Shown one piece after another: positions 29,733-38,120 of a DNA stretch of 52,236 bases. Below the pieces are notes generated by a model. That model was not told the DNA's origin and searched no databases. It worked only from the letters and a program-made list of their open reading frames with translations. This DNA comes from a virus, in IMG/VR virus record IMGVR_UViG_3300006921_000023, positions 1 through 52,236 of that record. One strand, 5' to 3'. A program made the position numbers and the translations under genes. How positions within the stretch are numbered: the stretch's first letter is position 1; every line of letters begins with the position of its first letter.

Positions 29733-32700
29733 CTAATCATCTTGAGTTGCTGTATTTGTTTGATCATATCCATATTCATCACCTTGAGTGTCAACCCAAT
29801 CTAATGCTTCTTGGAGTTGTTCATTCAAATATTTTATTCGCAGCGTCAATAAATATCTTCTTGCAAAAGCCATCGCATATGTTCTCAGTAATTTATCAGT
29901 TCTCGCTGATGAATTTGCACTTGTGTTTCCTAAATTATTATTTTTGTTTATCGAAAACGATGTAAGTCCGTCTTCATTATCATACTTTGTTAAGCACTTA
30001 GTTGGATTCGCTCCTTGGTATCTAAATGGAGCATCTTGTGGCATGCCATCCGTTGCTCCTGATAATACTGACCCTTTGTAGAATTCTGGCACACTTAATC
30101 CTTTGTGGTTTTCAAAATGGGATGATCCTAACTCTGCAAATGTATCTCCATTACGAGCATGTCCTTCTGTATCTAGTTCTAAGGTATCCTGCATTTGCTT
30201 GTAGTGAGAATAATATCCATGCCATGTATTTTGTCTATCCGCTTCATTATATCCAAAGTTCCCAGTCACTTCTCCTTCAAACGGAGCTGATCTCATTGAT
30301 ATATCTTCATGAAAAATAATTGGCTTTCTAGTACATTCAAAGAAATTCTTCAATCCTGGAATTTCATCTATCTTTTCTACCATCTCATCAAGAGTGAAAT
30401 CCATCACAGTATATCGATTCATATCGTACATAATGTCTCTGTGCTTGTACCATTTTGTTCCAGATCTTAATGGCCAAACTATTTTAGCTACACCATCATC
30501 TATAGGTCGATATATAGCACTATTACCACCAGTATATAAACTCACAGGATTATTATCCATAATTTCACAAGGGTAGTGGTATCCTATTTTATAATTTCCT
30601 TGATTGATCATACTATAGGTGAAATTACCTTGCTTCGATTCACTTATATCTTCAAGACGGTCTATGAGATGTGTTTCCTCGTTTGGATCCGGATCCATAG
30701 TTGACCATGTGTCTTCATCATCTGGATTTGGTTTGACCCAACGCTTTACGCCAAGTGAGCATGGTGGAGTGTACATCCTAACAGAATCTTTATAAATCTT
30801 ATGAGAAAAATCTGGATCGTATACACTGTCCCATATTTCTCGTACACTCATTTGGATGGTTTTATCATATATTCTACTTTCTCCAAAATCATCTAATTTT
30901 GACATGAATTCAGCTAGATACGATCTACTTATCCAATGTACGTGGGCGTAGCTTCCTTTATTATACACACACCAATTAGGTCCATCATCGGTTTTAGTCT
31001 TAAATACATTATCCCAAGTTAGCCAATAATTATGCCAATGACAAGTATAGTTATTAAACCCATACGCATTGTAATTATTTGGATAACTAAAGAAACTATG
31101 TAGTCCTTTTCCAGGTCTATAGAATAATGATTTGAATACTCCTGGGACGGTGAAAGAGTCAGATGCCATTGTTCCCGTGTCATACGTTGCTAATGCAAAT
31201 GCTATTAAAACGCGTGTAGGCATTTGATGAGTCCAACAAGATCCATCGTACGTTTCTCCCATGATACATGAAACGAGTGCTTTAGTTTGTGAATACCATC
31301 TTAGCTCTCCTCCTCCTGCATACGAATCTTGATCTGCGTGGTATTTTTCAACTATTTGCTTCCATCTTATCTCCCACCACGGAAGTACTCCTGGATTTTT
31401 TTCTTTCCAGGTGGTTTCTATCATGGATATTATATCATCTCTATGATAAAAATAATTTATCTGCGATAGGAAGTTCATTGCATTTGCTGCTTCATTTGGT
31501 CTGAAGTAAGGTATGCCTTTCCCGATGATGTGGACACTCTTTCTAATAATCGACATAGATGGTGCATTCATTTTATGTAGATAGTCAAACAACATAGAGG
31601 TTCCATTCATATTGTTTATATGACCAGAATTAGGTCTTTTCGATCCAGCTGAAACATTTGTTACTCTTCCTATGTTGGAGTAAACACTTCCGTCCTTTCC
31701 TGGAAACGGTCTTGGCGCGTAAGTGCTCAGAATACGTGCTCGGTGTAGTTCGTGTCGGCACCATTGTGCAAGGTGTACTAATCCTTTATACCTTACACCG
31801 GTTTGTGATGGATGTTTATAAGTTGATGTAATTTTATTTTTTATTTCAATATTTCCCACATCTTCTATAAGATCATTACATCTTCGACGTTCCTTCTCCG
31901 CTTTATATATTTGATCTTCTAACCAATCATCATAGCTTGAATCGATTATATCGTCTGGATTAAATTTTGTTGATGGAAATTTTAATCCATCTTTGTTTAT
32001 GAACAATCTAAGATTGACTGCGTGAATACCACAAAGATACTGTTTCGCAAATGTACCTGTTCTTCTACTAGTCCATTCCCATTCTCTCTGAGCTCTTCTG
32101 AACATCATATGTACTCTAACCCGTCTAGTTCCCGGTGGTATTGATATAGATCTATATCCAATAACCGCCGCATTAGACCGCTGCGTTGGTCTAAAACTAT
32201 CCATTTCAAAATCCTTTACCAGCTCATCGTTAATATCATAGAACTCATATCTAATTTTAGATTCGTCGTGAACATCACGTTTAGTCTCTACATAATCATT
32301 ATCATCCCCATTGAGTTTATAATCGTTTTCAGATCTAAATCCTCCCGAGTAATGACCATCTTTGAACCAGACTTTTGTAGATCTACATTGTGCTAACCAT
32401 GCAAAACATTTTGCTTCAACATCAAATACTCCTTCAATCTTTCTATCTATAATATCTATAGTATCTGGCTCTGTTATGAATACATCCTGATAGGCGGTTG
32501 TTAACACTCCACCTGGATTAGGTTCTATAATAGTGATTTGTTTATTATCTCCTCGGCCGGACATCATTCGATATGCATAATCCTCAGCTGTGAAAAATGC
32601 TAAACCATCTCTTTGCCTATACATAGGATCTATTCTTCCTCCAGCTGGGAATCGTGATCCCGCTCCAAGCCATGATCTATCTCCAGACTTAGCCCAAAAC

Positions 32701-33089
32701 TTTTCTAGCCTAAGAGTTCCTATTTGAGATGACCAACTAGATAATCCATTTTCTCCCATTGCATTTTGTACTAGATTTATTCCAAACTGATCTTCTCCTG
32801 GTGTTACTATTTCAATATCTACATTCTGACTGGTAGTACTACCAAACTCGTTCGTTGCAACAAAATAATAAGTTCCAGAATCATCAGATGTCGGTTTCTC
32901 TACCGTGTATGATAATCCAGTAGATAATGATGATCCATCTTTGTACCAAGTAACTATAATTTCACCACCTTCTGGGTTGATATTATTTTCCCCTATAACT
33001 CCACAATCTATAGTGAATGGGTACCCAGCCAATACTCTTCGAGTATCCTGTTGTATAACTGCAGTATTGCTATTGTCTGTATTAGCCAT
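29733..33089 (-). CDS. Large structural protein with N-terminal Ig-like domain (1118 aa)
   Basis: Residues 10-95 form an I-set-like immunoglobulin domain: a first-strand cysteine (TIDCGV), the core tryptophan in IVTWYKDG, and the diagnostic DSGTYYFVATN. The second cysteine of a normal Ig disulfide is phenylalanine here. The other 1000 residues, unusually rich in tryptophan, tyrosine and histidine, have no motif I recognise. Ig-like domains are common on phage tail and capsid proteins and are thought to give weak binding to surface carbohydrates. The last 60 residues look helical (RRYLLTLRIKYLNEQLQEAL). It lies between a 269-aa unknown and the 1388-aa structural protein in one operon. Confidence 0.78.
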   Translation of the reverse strand: MANTDNSNTAVIQQDTRRVLAGYPFTIDCGVIGENNINPEGGEIIVTWYKDGSSLSTGLSYTVEKPTSDDSGTYYFVATNEFGSTTSQNVDIEIVTPGEDQFGINLVQNAMGENGLSSWSSQIGTLRLEKFWAKSGDRSWLGAGSRFPAGGRIDPMYRQRDGLAFFTAEDYAYRMMSGRGDNKQITIIEPNPGGVLTTAYQDVFITEPDTIDIIDRKIEGVFDVEAKCFAWLAQCRSTKVWFKDGHYSGGFRSENDYKLNGDDNDYVETKRDVHDESKIRYEFYDINDELVKDFEMDSFRPTQRSNAAVIGYRSISIPPGTRRVRVHMMFRRAQREWEWTSRRTGTFAKQYLCGIHAVNLRLFINKDGLKFPSTKFNPDDIIDSSYDDWLEDQIYKAEKERRRCNDLIEDVGNIEIKNKITSTYKHPSQTGVRYKGLVHLAQWCRHELHRARILSTYAPRPFPGKDGSVYSNIGRVTNVSAGSKRPNSGHINNMNGTSMLFDYLHKMNAPSMSIIRKSVHIIGKGIPYFRPNEAANAMNFLSQINYFYHRDDIISMIETTWKEKNPGVLPWWEIRWKQIVEKYHADQDSYAGGGELRWYSQTKALVSCIMGETYDGSCWTHQMPTRVLIAFALATYDTGTMASDSFTVPGVFKSLFYRPGKGLHSFFSYPNNYNAYGFNNYTCHWHNYWLTWDNVFKTKTDDGPNWCVYNKGSYAHVHWISRSYLAEFMSKLDDFGESRIYDKTIQMSVREIWDSVYDPDFSHKIYKDSVRMYTPPCSLGVKRWVKPNPDDEDTWSTMDPDPNEETHLIDRLEDISESKQGNFTYSMINQGNYKIGYHYPCEIMDNNPVSLYTGGNSAIYRPIDDGVAKIVWPLRSGTKWYKHRDIMYDMNRYTVMDFTLDEMVEKIDEIPGLKNFFECTRKPIIFHEDISMRSAPFEGEVTGNFGYNEADRQNTWHGYYSHYKQMQDTLELDTEGHARNGDTFAELGSSHFENHKGLSVPEFYKGSVLSGATDGMPQDAPFRYQGANPTKCLTKYDNEDGLTSFSINKNNNLGNTSANSSARTDKLLRTYAMAFARRYLLTLRIKYLNEQLQEALDWVDTQGDEYGYDQTNTATQDD

Positions 33090-33094
33090 GTAAA

Positions 33095-33904
33095 TTAGTC
33101 CTCGAAATCAATTTTTGCGTTCGGTTGGTTTGTTATAACTGGAGCTCTCCCCTTCATGCCAAATCGCTTTGAAGTTGGAGCTAGTTGTCTCATATTTGAA
33201 TTTGGATCTGATAAAACGGTTTTAGCTAAGTTCATAGAAACTAAATCTGTAATGTGAATATATTTTTTATCACCAGTATCTTTTAATACGACTGCTTCTG
33301 GCAGCGTTTCAGATAGGTCGGCTACTTGTGCTAGAAATATTCCCTGCTCCTCTGCTTGTTCCCTTTCATATCTATTCTTTGGAATAGGAGCTATGCTAGG
33401 ATCTGGCTCTGATGTGTCTAGGAATGTTGGTCCTCTTAAATCAGCTCTCAGTATTTCCTTTAGAGGTTCTAATATTTTATTCGGTCGCAATCCTTTATTT
33501 TTTGGTCTGCCACGTTGAGTTCTACCGTAAAACGATTGTCCTATCACTACATCGTTTAATCTACCAAATTGCTGTTTACGTTTTTGACTGTAGTCAGGTT
33601 CTCTTACCCATCTGAAGTATGGTCCTACATAGGTTTGTGATACGTCTGTTGGTTGTAGATCATCATTCCTCTTTATGAAGAATTCTCCTCCTTCGGTATG
33701 AAATACATTTATATATCCCTCCGTGAACCATGGATCTGTTTCTGAGACTGGTTTATATTTATAATCTTCTTCTGGTTCGTAGTCGTTCCATCCCCAACTT
33801 GCATTATTAGATGTTGAGTTAGAATAAGCTTTAACCATGGATACTTGAGATCCAAAGCTATCTTTACCCTCTACTACAGCATTATCATTTCCATATTTTG
33901 GCAT
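33095..33904 (-). CDS. Unknown structural-cluster protein (269 aa)
   Basis: I do not recognise this protein. It has an aromatic-rich N-terminal half (ASWGWNDYEPEED, DPWFTEGYINVFHTEGGEFF), a basic central stretch (QRGRPKNKGLRPNK) and no membrane segment or enzyme motif. It sits four bases downstream of the 386-aa protein's stop and five bases ahead of the Ig-domain protein, within the tail operon. A small tail or baseplate connector is plausible from the context alone. Confidence 0.7.
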   Translation of the reverse strand: MPKYGNDNAVVEGKDSFGSQVSMVKAYSNSTSNNASWGWNDYEPEEDYKYKPVSETDPWFTEGYINVFHTEGGEFFIKRNDDLQPTDVSQTYVGPYFRWVREPDYSQKRKQQFGRLNDVVIGQSFYGRTQRGRPKNKGLRPNKILEPLKEILRADLRGPTFLDTSEPDPSIAPIPKNRYEREQAEEQGIFLAQVADLSETLPEAVVLKDTGDKKYIHITDLVSMNLAKTVLSDPNSNMRQLAPTSKRFGMKGRAPVITNQPNAKIDFED

Positions 33905-33908
33905 ATTA

Positions 33909-35069
33909 TTATCTCACTATCTTAAACGCAAAGTCTTCATCGAAGTATTGTTTTCTAGTTCCTCTATCGATTCTGAATACAAATTTGTAATATCTTTCTG
34001 GTTGTAGTCCATCCATCCAAAAATCGAAATAATTTCCAGTCGAATCACAACTAATTTTAGTATATGTTGTATCAAAATCTATAACATACTCCTCCGTGTG
34101 CATGTCTTTTATTCCCCAATATGATGTAGTTGGTAAATATTTAGTTGTAGAATAATCAGATGATGTCGCATATGTTTTAGTTGGATATCGTTCTCTACCC
34201 GAAACTCGAATACGCTCTCTCGAATCTTTCTTATACTCCCCTCTATTATTCTTTGGATATACTAAGATGTCATCATCTGTTAATTCTGTTAGCGTTCCTG
34301 GAGTATGAATAGAGTCGTCCCATTTTACTTCTAACTTTGGAGCGTATATAGTGTGGGTATCTAAACTAAAGTATTTATGAGACCCAAACCTGCCACTATT
34401 CGTTTCATTCGTATCAGTTCTTTTTGTGATCCACCCATCATTAAGTATTGTACCGTCTAAATGAGCTCCTACTCCATTAGTAATATTTAAGGAGAGATCT
34501 CCAGATGTAGTTGAAAGGTCTTGCGATCCTAAATAAGCTGAGTTTGAATGCCATGTACCACCACCTGAATTAGTTGCCCAATTGTTAGTATGCGTACCAT
34601 CTTTCAATGTACCCCACGTTTGACTGGTTGCTAGATTTGAGTGCGTCCACGACGCACCTTGCTCTGCTATTGCTACTCCCGCTTCATTTAGATTTTTATC
34701 TCTACCCAATCCTTCTGTCCAAGACCTTCCTCCACTCATACTTAGTGGAAGCATATTTACCGTTTCCGTATCGGTTATTGCATTTTCTTGAGATACATGA
34801 AATTTCATAAAAGCGGAAGCTGAGGTAGCAGATCCTGTGTTGAATGTCGGAATTGTTCCATCTACTATCGAAGCTGATAGATCTGTGTAATTGAATTCGG
34901 TTAAAATTCTAGTATTAAATGTCTGACTAAAGATAGCTCCGGAATCGTCACGTCTCGTAGATCCAGATGTAATTTTAGTAAGCTCAATTATCTCATCCTT
35001 ACCAGTATTCTTACTAGTGTTCTCTTCATATATAGTAGTATCCTTTATTGGAAAGTAAAAGTAAATCAT
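33909..35069 (-). CDS. DNRLRE-like virion protein (386 aa)
   Basis: The opening (MIYFYFPIKDTTIYEE, then NTGKDEIIEL) and the later FGSHKYFSLDTHTIYAPKLEVKW resemble DNRLRE/CBM96-type beta-sandwich modules, which start with a D-T-x-I-Y phrase and end with a strand before a conserved P-x-L-x-V-x-W. The match is by eye and only moderate. Such modules in other proteins are structural or carbohydrate-binding. The rest is serine/threonine/asparagine-rich. AGGAGA precedes the ATG. It follows the gp6-like gene by 12 bases, so it may bind the baseplate rim. Confidence 0.7.
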   Translation of the reverse strand: MIYFYFPIKDTTIYEENTSKNTGKDEIIELTKITSGSTRRDDSGAIFSQTFNTRILTEFNYTDLSASIVDGTIPTFNTGSATSASAFMKFHVSQENAITDTETVNMLPLSMSGGRSWTEGLGRDKNLNEAGVAIAEQGASWTHSNLATSQTWGTLKDGTHTNNWATNSGGGTWHSNSAYLGSQDLSTTSGDLSLNITNGVGAHLDGTILNDGWITKRTDTNETNSGRFGSHKYFSLDTHTIYAPKLEVKWDDSIHTPGTLTELTDDDILVYPKNNRGEYKKDSRERIRVSGRERYPTKTYATSSDYSTTKYLPTTSYWGIKDMHTEEYVIDFDTTYTKISCDSTGNYFDFWMDGLQPERYYKFVFRIDRGTRKQYFDEDFAFKIVR

Positions 35070-35081
35070 TTTATATATCTC

Positions 35082-36959
35082 CTAGTAAGTCGCTAGTCTA
35101 CCCACGATATCTTGATCTGGATATTTGATTTCAAATACAGATGGATCCATTGATGGGTATATTACTTTGTTTATAGTTGCTCCTTCGATATCATAAGCGT
35201 GACCAGAGTAATCTCCACCCACCTTATTTACAATACCAACATTTGTAACGGATTGGACACCTTCAATGGCAGATAATACGGAGTATACTTCACTCACTAA
35301 TATTGGCTCATTGAACTGTACTCTATCAGTTGCATATTTTTCCTTCAATGCTGATATTCCTTTTAGTAGCATCTCATTAGCATTGTAGCTTGGAATTACT
35401 ATTATTTCAAAGTTTATTCCAAAGTTTATCACGTAACCATCTTTTATATTTATTGCATCCGTCATCAATCTATATTGAGATAGATACTGTTTTATGTTTT
35501 GTTTAGTAGCTTCTCCGGTTGCAACTAATTTTTTACTCTTATCATAACTTAATGTATATAAGTTCAATGCTAAAGGATTCGATTCCTCTTCACTTGTATA
35601 AGCATTAAGTTGATAGTCTTGAACTATGTAAGCTTTTGCAATACTACCATATCTAGGTGGCATTGAGTATAGCCTTCCTATATAGTCTTCACGTGTAACC
35701 GCTCTATTCTGAGATCCGTAATTAGCTAATGCGTTTTGTCTGATTTCTTCTGTGGTTTCAAACGATCGTCCTCCTTGTCCTGGATCTGGATTATTAACTG
35801 CAACTGAATTTTTTGCAGATGTTATTGCTGTTGAGGATAGGTCTTGCATTGCAACCGCATTCTCGTTGTAAGATATTGCTTGGAGTTTTGTTATTTCATT
35901 TGCTGAAACATTCGCTTGTATTCCATCTCCTACTATATATGTTATTGTCAGTGATGTGTTCGCGGGAGCTTCTCCATATGCTTTAGTGTACATAAAATTG
36001 CTAGGATCAAATCCTGCGTCGAGTGATGTTCTACCATCCTTAGTTTGTAAACCTATATTGTCAGGATTTGGTATTAACTCTTCATCTGCCTGAGTTGATA
36101 TCCCTGCTCCGAATTGGAGTTCGATTAGATTACCTGAAGTTATTTTTGTTGTGAATCGTTTTGGTACTCTTTTTAATTTTAGCAGATATGGAGATTCATC
36201 ACTATATTGTTTCAATCGATCATCGTTAGATGCATCGTTTCTAATATCTTCGAATACTACATCTTGTGCAAGATATGGAACTTCCGTCCATTCATATCCG
36301 TTAGAGTCAACTACTTTAGTTATCCTTACCACATTATTATCCGGTAATCTGACCTTGAAGAATTGAGTGGGACTTCCTACAGTCGTTGTATAACTTTTTT
36401 GCTTACCTGATGTTGCAAACACTTTCTTCTTGAGTAGATATTGAGTTGGTTTGTTTGTAGACTCGTCTGTAGTATATACAGAGACTTCCGTCGGATTCAG
36501 CGAACTTGATGCTGCAAAATCAACTTGATCGTTAGAGCTAAATTCTATAGATCCAGCTTTTGATTTAGCAACGAATCCTTCTTTTATATTCAACGCATAT
36601 CTGAAGTCAGGCTCTGAGTCGGATCCTCTTGCTGGGACTAGTTGGAATACTGTTAACTCTGTGACAGCTGGTACGGATGGTTTAGGTTTATAACCTAATG
36701 CTTGTGCCATCGCAACTACGTTATTTCTTTGAGTTGCGTGTGATAACATTGTTTCCTTTATCTGATCATCCATGTAGTATGATAGTACATCACCAACATA
36801 AGCCGACATTTCTATTAACATCATACCCAATGAAGCATCACTAAAGTCATTATAAGTTGATGGGAAATATGTCTTAGCGTGTTGAACTAAAGCATCTCTA
36901 AAGCCCGCAAAGTCTTTACTTAAATATCGTATTTCCCTTTTTACATTTGTTGTTGGCAT
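35082..36959 (-). CDS. Baseplate wedge protein, gp6/gpJ-like
   Basis: This 625-residue protein shows the pattern of T4 gp6 and phage P2 gpJ. Its N-terminal helix region has DFSDASLGMMLIEMSAYVGD and ends LSYYMDDQ. The C-terminal third has the phrase VTREDYIGRLYSMPPRYGSI, which resembles the baseplate J-like core, and later VYSVLSAIEGVQSVTNVGI. T4 gp6 has 660 residues, so the length fits. gp6 dimers form the inner ring of the contractile baseplate and bind gp25 and gp53. The gene directly follows the gp25-like gene, an order seen in many contractile systems, and shares one base with its stop. GAGGAGG lies before the ATG. Confidence 0.93.
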   Translation of the reverse strand: MPTTNVKREIRYLSKDFAGFRDALVQHAKTYFPSTYNDFSDASLGMMLIEMSAYVGDVLSYYMDDQIKETMLSHATQRNNVVAMAQALGYKPKPSVPAVTELTVFQLVPARGSDSEPDFRYALNIKEGFVAKSKAGSIEFSSNDQVDFAASSSLNPTEVSVYTTDESTNKPTQYLLKKKVFATSGKQKSYTTTVGSPTQFFKVRLPDNNVVRITKVVDSNGYEWTEVPYLAQDVVFEDIRNDASNDDRLKQYSDESPYLLKLKRVPKRFTTKITSGNLIELQFGAGISTQADEELIPNPDNIGLQTKDGRTSLDAGFDPSNFMYTKAYGEAPANTSLTITYIVGDGIQANVSANEITKLQAISYNENAVAMQDLSSTAITSAKNSVAVNNPDPGQGGRSFETTEEIRQNALANYGSQNRAVTREDYIGRLYSMPPRYGSIAKAYIVQDYQLNAYTSEEESNPLALNLYTLSYDKSKKLVATGEATKQNIKQYLSQYRLMTDAINIKDGYVINFGINFEIIVIPSYNANEMLLKGISALKEKYATDRVQFNEPILVSEVYSVLSAIEGVQSVTNVGIVNKVGGDYSGHAYDIEGATINKVIYPSMDPSVFEIKYPDQDIVGRLATY

Positions 36960-37555
36960 TAGTATCCTCCTCCTCTAGCAGTTAGATCATTAGCTGCGAG
37001 ATCCATATTTTGTTGTGCAGTTCCTCCACCACCACCTTGGAAGTCTGCTATTGTTAGTGGTATTCCTATTGCAGTTTGATCCGCTCCATTGTTTATGGAG
37101 AAAGCTACTGTCACTGCAACATTAGCTGAGGTGGTGTTGCCTCCATTGTAACGGTCTACCTCTATGTCTAGTATTTTTACGTATGGCATAAATTCAGCTA
37201 CCGCGTCATTTATTGCATCTTGTATTTTTAATATTATCTGTTCATCATTTTGTTCGAATAATATAAACTTTAACATCGATCCGAAATTAGGATTAGACAA
37301 TCTTTCTCCCTTACTAGTGAGTAGTAAGTTTATCATATTATTTCGTACCGCTTCGATTGTTGTATAACTTGCATTAAAACTTGGGCCAGTTTGAGTGGTT
37401 CCAAATGGTAATGTAAATCCAATAGATATATTTGGATCCAAATCAATAGGAGCTATGAATTTGGGAATAAACCCAGCTGCATAGTTAGCTAGTCCAGCTT
37501 GCTCTTGATTTGCTTGCAGCTCTGCTGCCGTTAATGGATCCAAATAATTTGGCAT
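36959..37555 (-). CDS. Baseplate wedge protein, gp25-like
   Basis: The 198-residue protein matches the gp25/GPW family: a leading IGFTLPFG, then TIEAVRNNMINLLLTSKGER, followed by NFGSMLKFILFE and a last strand VKILDIEV. The EAVRNNMxxLLxTxxGER pattern is the family signature. gp25 (132 aa in T4) sits at the sheath-baseplate junction and starts sheath polymerisation. This one carries extra residues at both ends, including a glycine-rich tail. Despite old family naming as a lysozyme, no catalytic activity should be assumed. A TAGGAG sits before the ATG. Confidence 0.93.
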   Translation of the reverse strand: MPNYLDPLTAAELQANQEQAGLANYAAGFIPKFIAPIDLDPNISIGFTLPFGTTQTGPSFNASYTTIEAVRNNMINLLLTSKGERLSNPNFGSMLKFILFEQNDEQIILKIQDAINDAVAEFMPYVKILDIEVDRYNGGNTTSANVAVTVAFSINNGADQTAIGIPLTIADFQGGGGGTAQQNMDLAANDLTARGGGY

Positions 37556-37566
37556 TTATTATACTC

Positions 37567-38079
37567 CTACTTTGCTCGTTTGTTAAATGAAGGTGATTTT
37601 ACCAGCGCTGAATAATCTTTTGTTAACGCGTTAGCTAATGCATCTGGTATATCTCTACCTCTACGATCGTCCGGTATCATTTGTTGTGCTGTTGGCTTAC
37701 CACTTCCAAATGCATCCATTGGATTTGCTGCTCTGAAGTTCTTAGCCATGTCTGATGTATATTCACCCGCACCCATCTGTTTATACTCCTGAGCTTGTTG
37801 AGCTGTTTCATTCAACATATCATTCAACATATCATTTCCTTTTATGAATGTTTGTTTAGTATAACCATCATTAGCCCTAATTTCATTAGGATCTGGTGCA
37901 GACTTTTCATTCATCAAACTAGTTAAAGATGTAGTAGTTTTTTCAACTGCAGGTTTTGAAGATTTTCTGTTCTCCTTAATAATCTGTGCAGCTGCAAGAT
38001 TCACTCGCTTCTTTACGATTTTTTCAATCTCAGGAATTAGTGCTTCCTTTATTGCTTGAATTAGTTCTGATTTTTTCAT
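37567..38079 (-). CDS. Unknown tail-cluster protein (170 aa)
   Basis: I do not recognise this protein. It is helical and lysine-rich at the start (MKKSELIQAIKEALIPEIEK), then low in structure. A 12-bp tandem DNA repeat (37809-37832) gives the repeated NDMLNDMLNE. The C-terminal half (DRRGRDIPDALANALTKDYS) is polar. An ATATTTATAT motif lies about 18 bases upstream of the ATG, with ACAGGAG between, so it may head its own late transcript. It is co-directional with gp25 and gp6 and is probably a virion or assembly protein. Confidence 0.72.
   Translation of the reverse strand: MKKSELIQAIKEALIPEIEKIVKKRVNLAAAQIIKENRKSSKPAVEKTTTSLTSLMNEKSAPDPNEIRANDGYTKQTFIKGNDMLNDMLNETAQQAQEYKQMGAGEYTSDMAKNFRAANPMDAFGSGKPTAQQMIPDDRRGRDIPDALANALTKDYSALVKSPSFNKRAK
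37809..37832. repeat. 12-bp tandem repeat, two copies
   Basis: Two tandem copies of CATTCAACATAT, with a partial third, encode the repeated NDML in the 170-aa gene. In-frame slippage (12 bases) could change length without a frameshift. Confidence 0.75.
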
Positions 38080-38096
38080 ATAGTCTCTCCTGTTAT

Positions 38097-38104
38097 ATAA
38101 ATAT
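38097..38104 (-). promoter_or_regulatory. Candidate late promoter before the 170-aa gene
   Basis: The minus strand reads ATATATTTATATAAC about 18 bases before the ATG, with ACAGGAG between. The leader would be very short. Confidence 0.4.
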
Positions 38105-38120
38105 ATGTTACATTAAGTTT

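Noticed and set aside
37809-37832. Iteron-type replication origin
   Set aside because: Only two full 12-bp copies, in frame inside a gene and encoding a repeated NDML, so a coding repeat explains them better.
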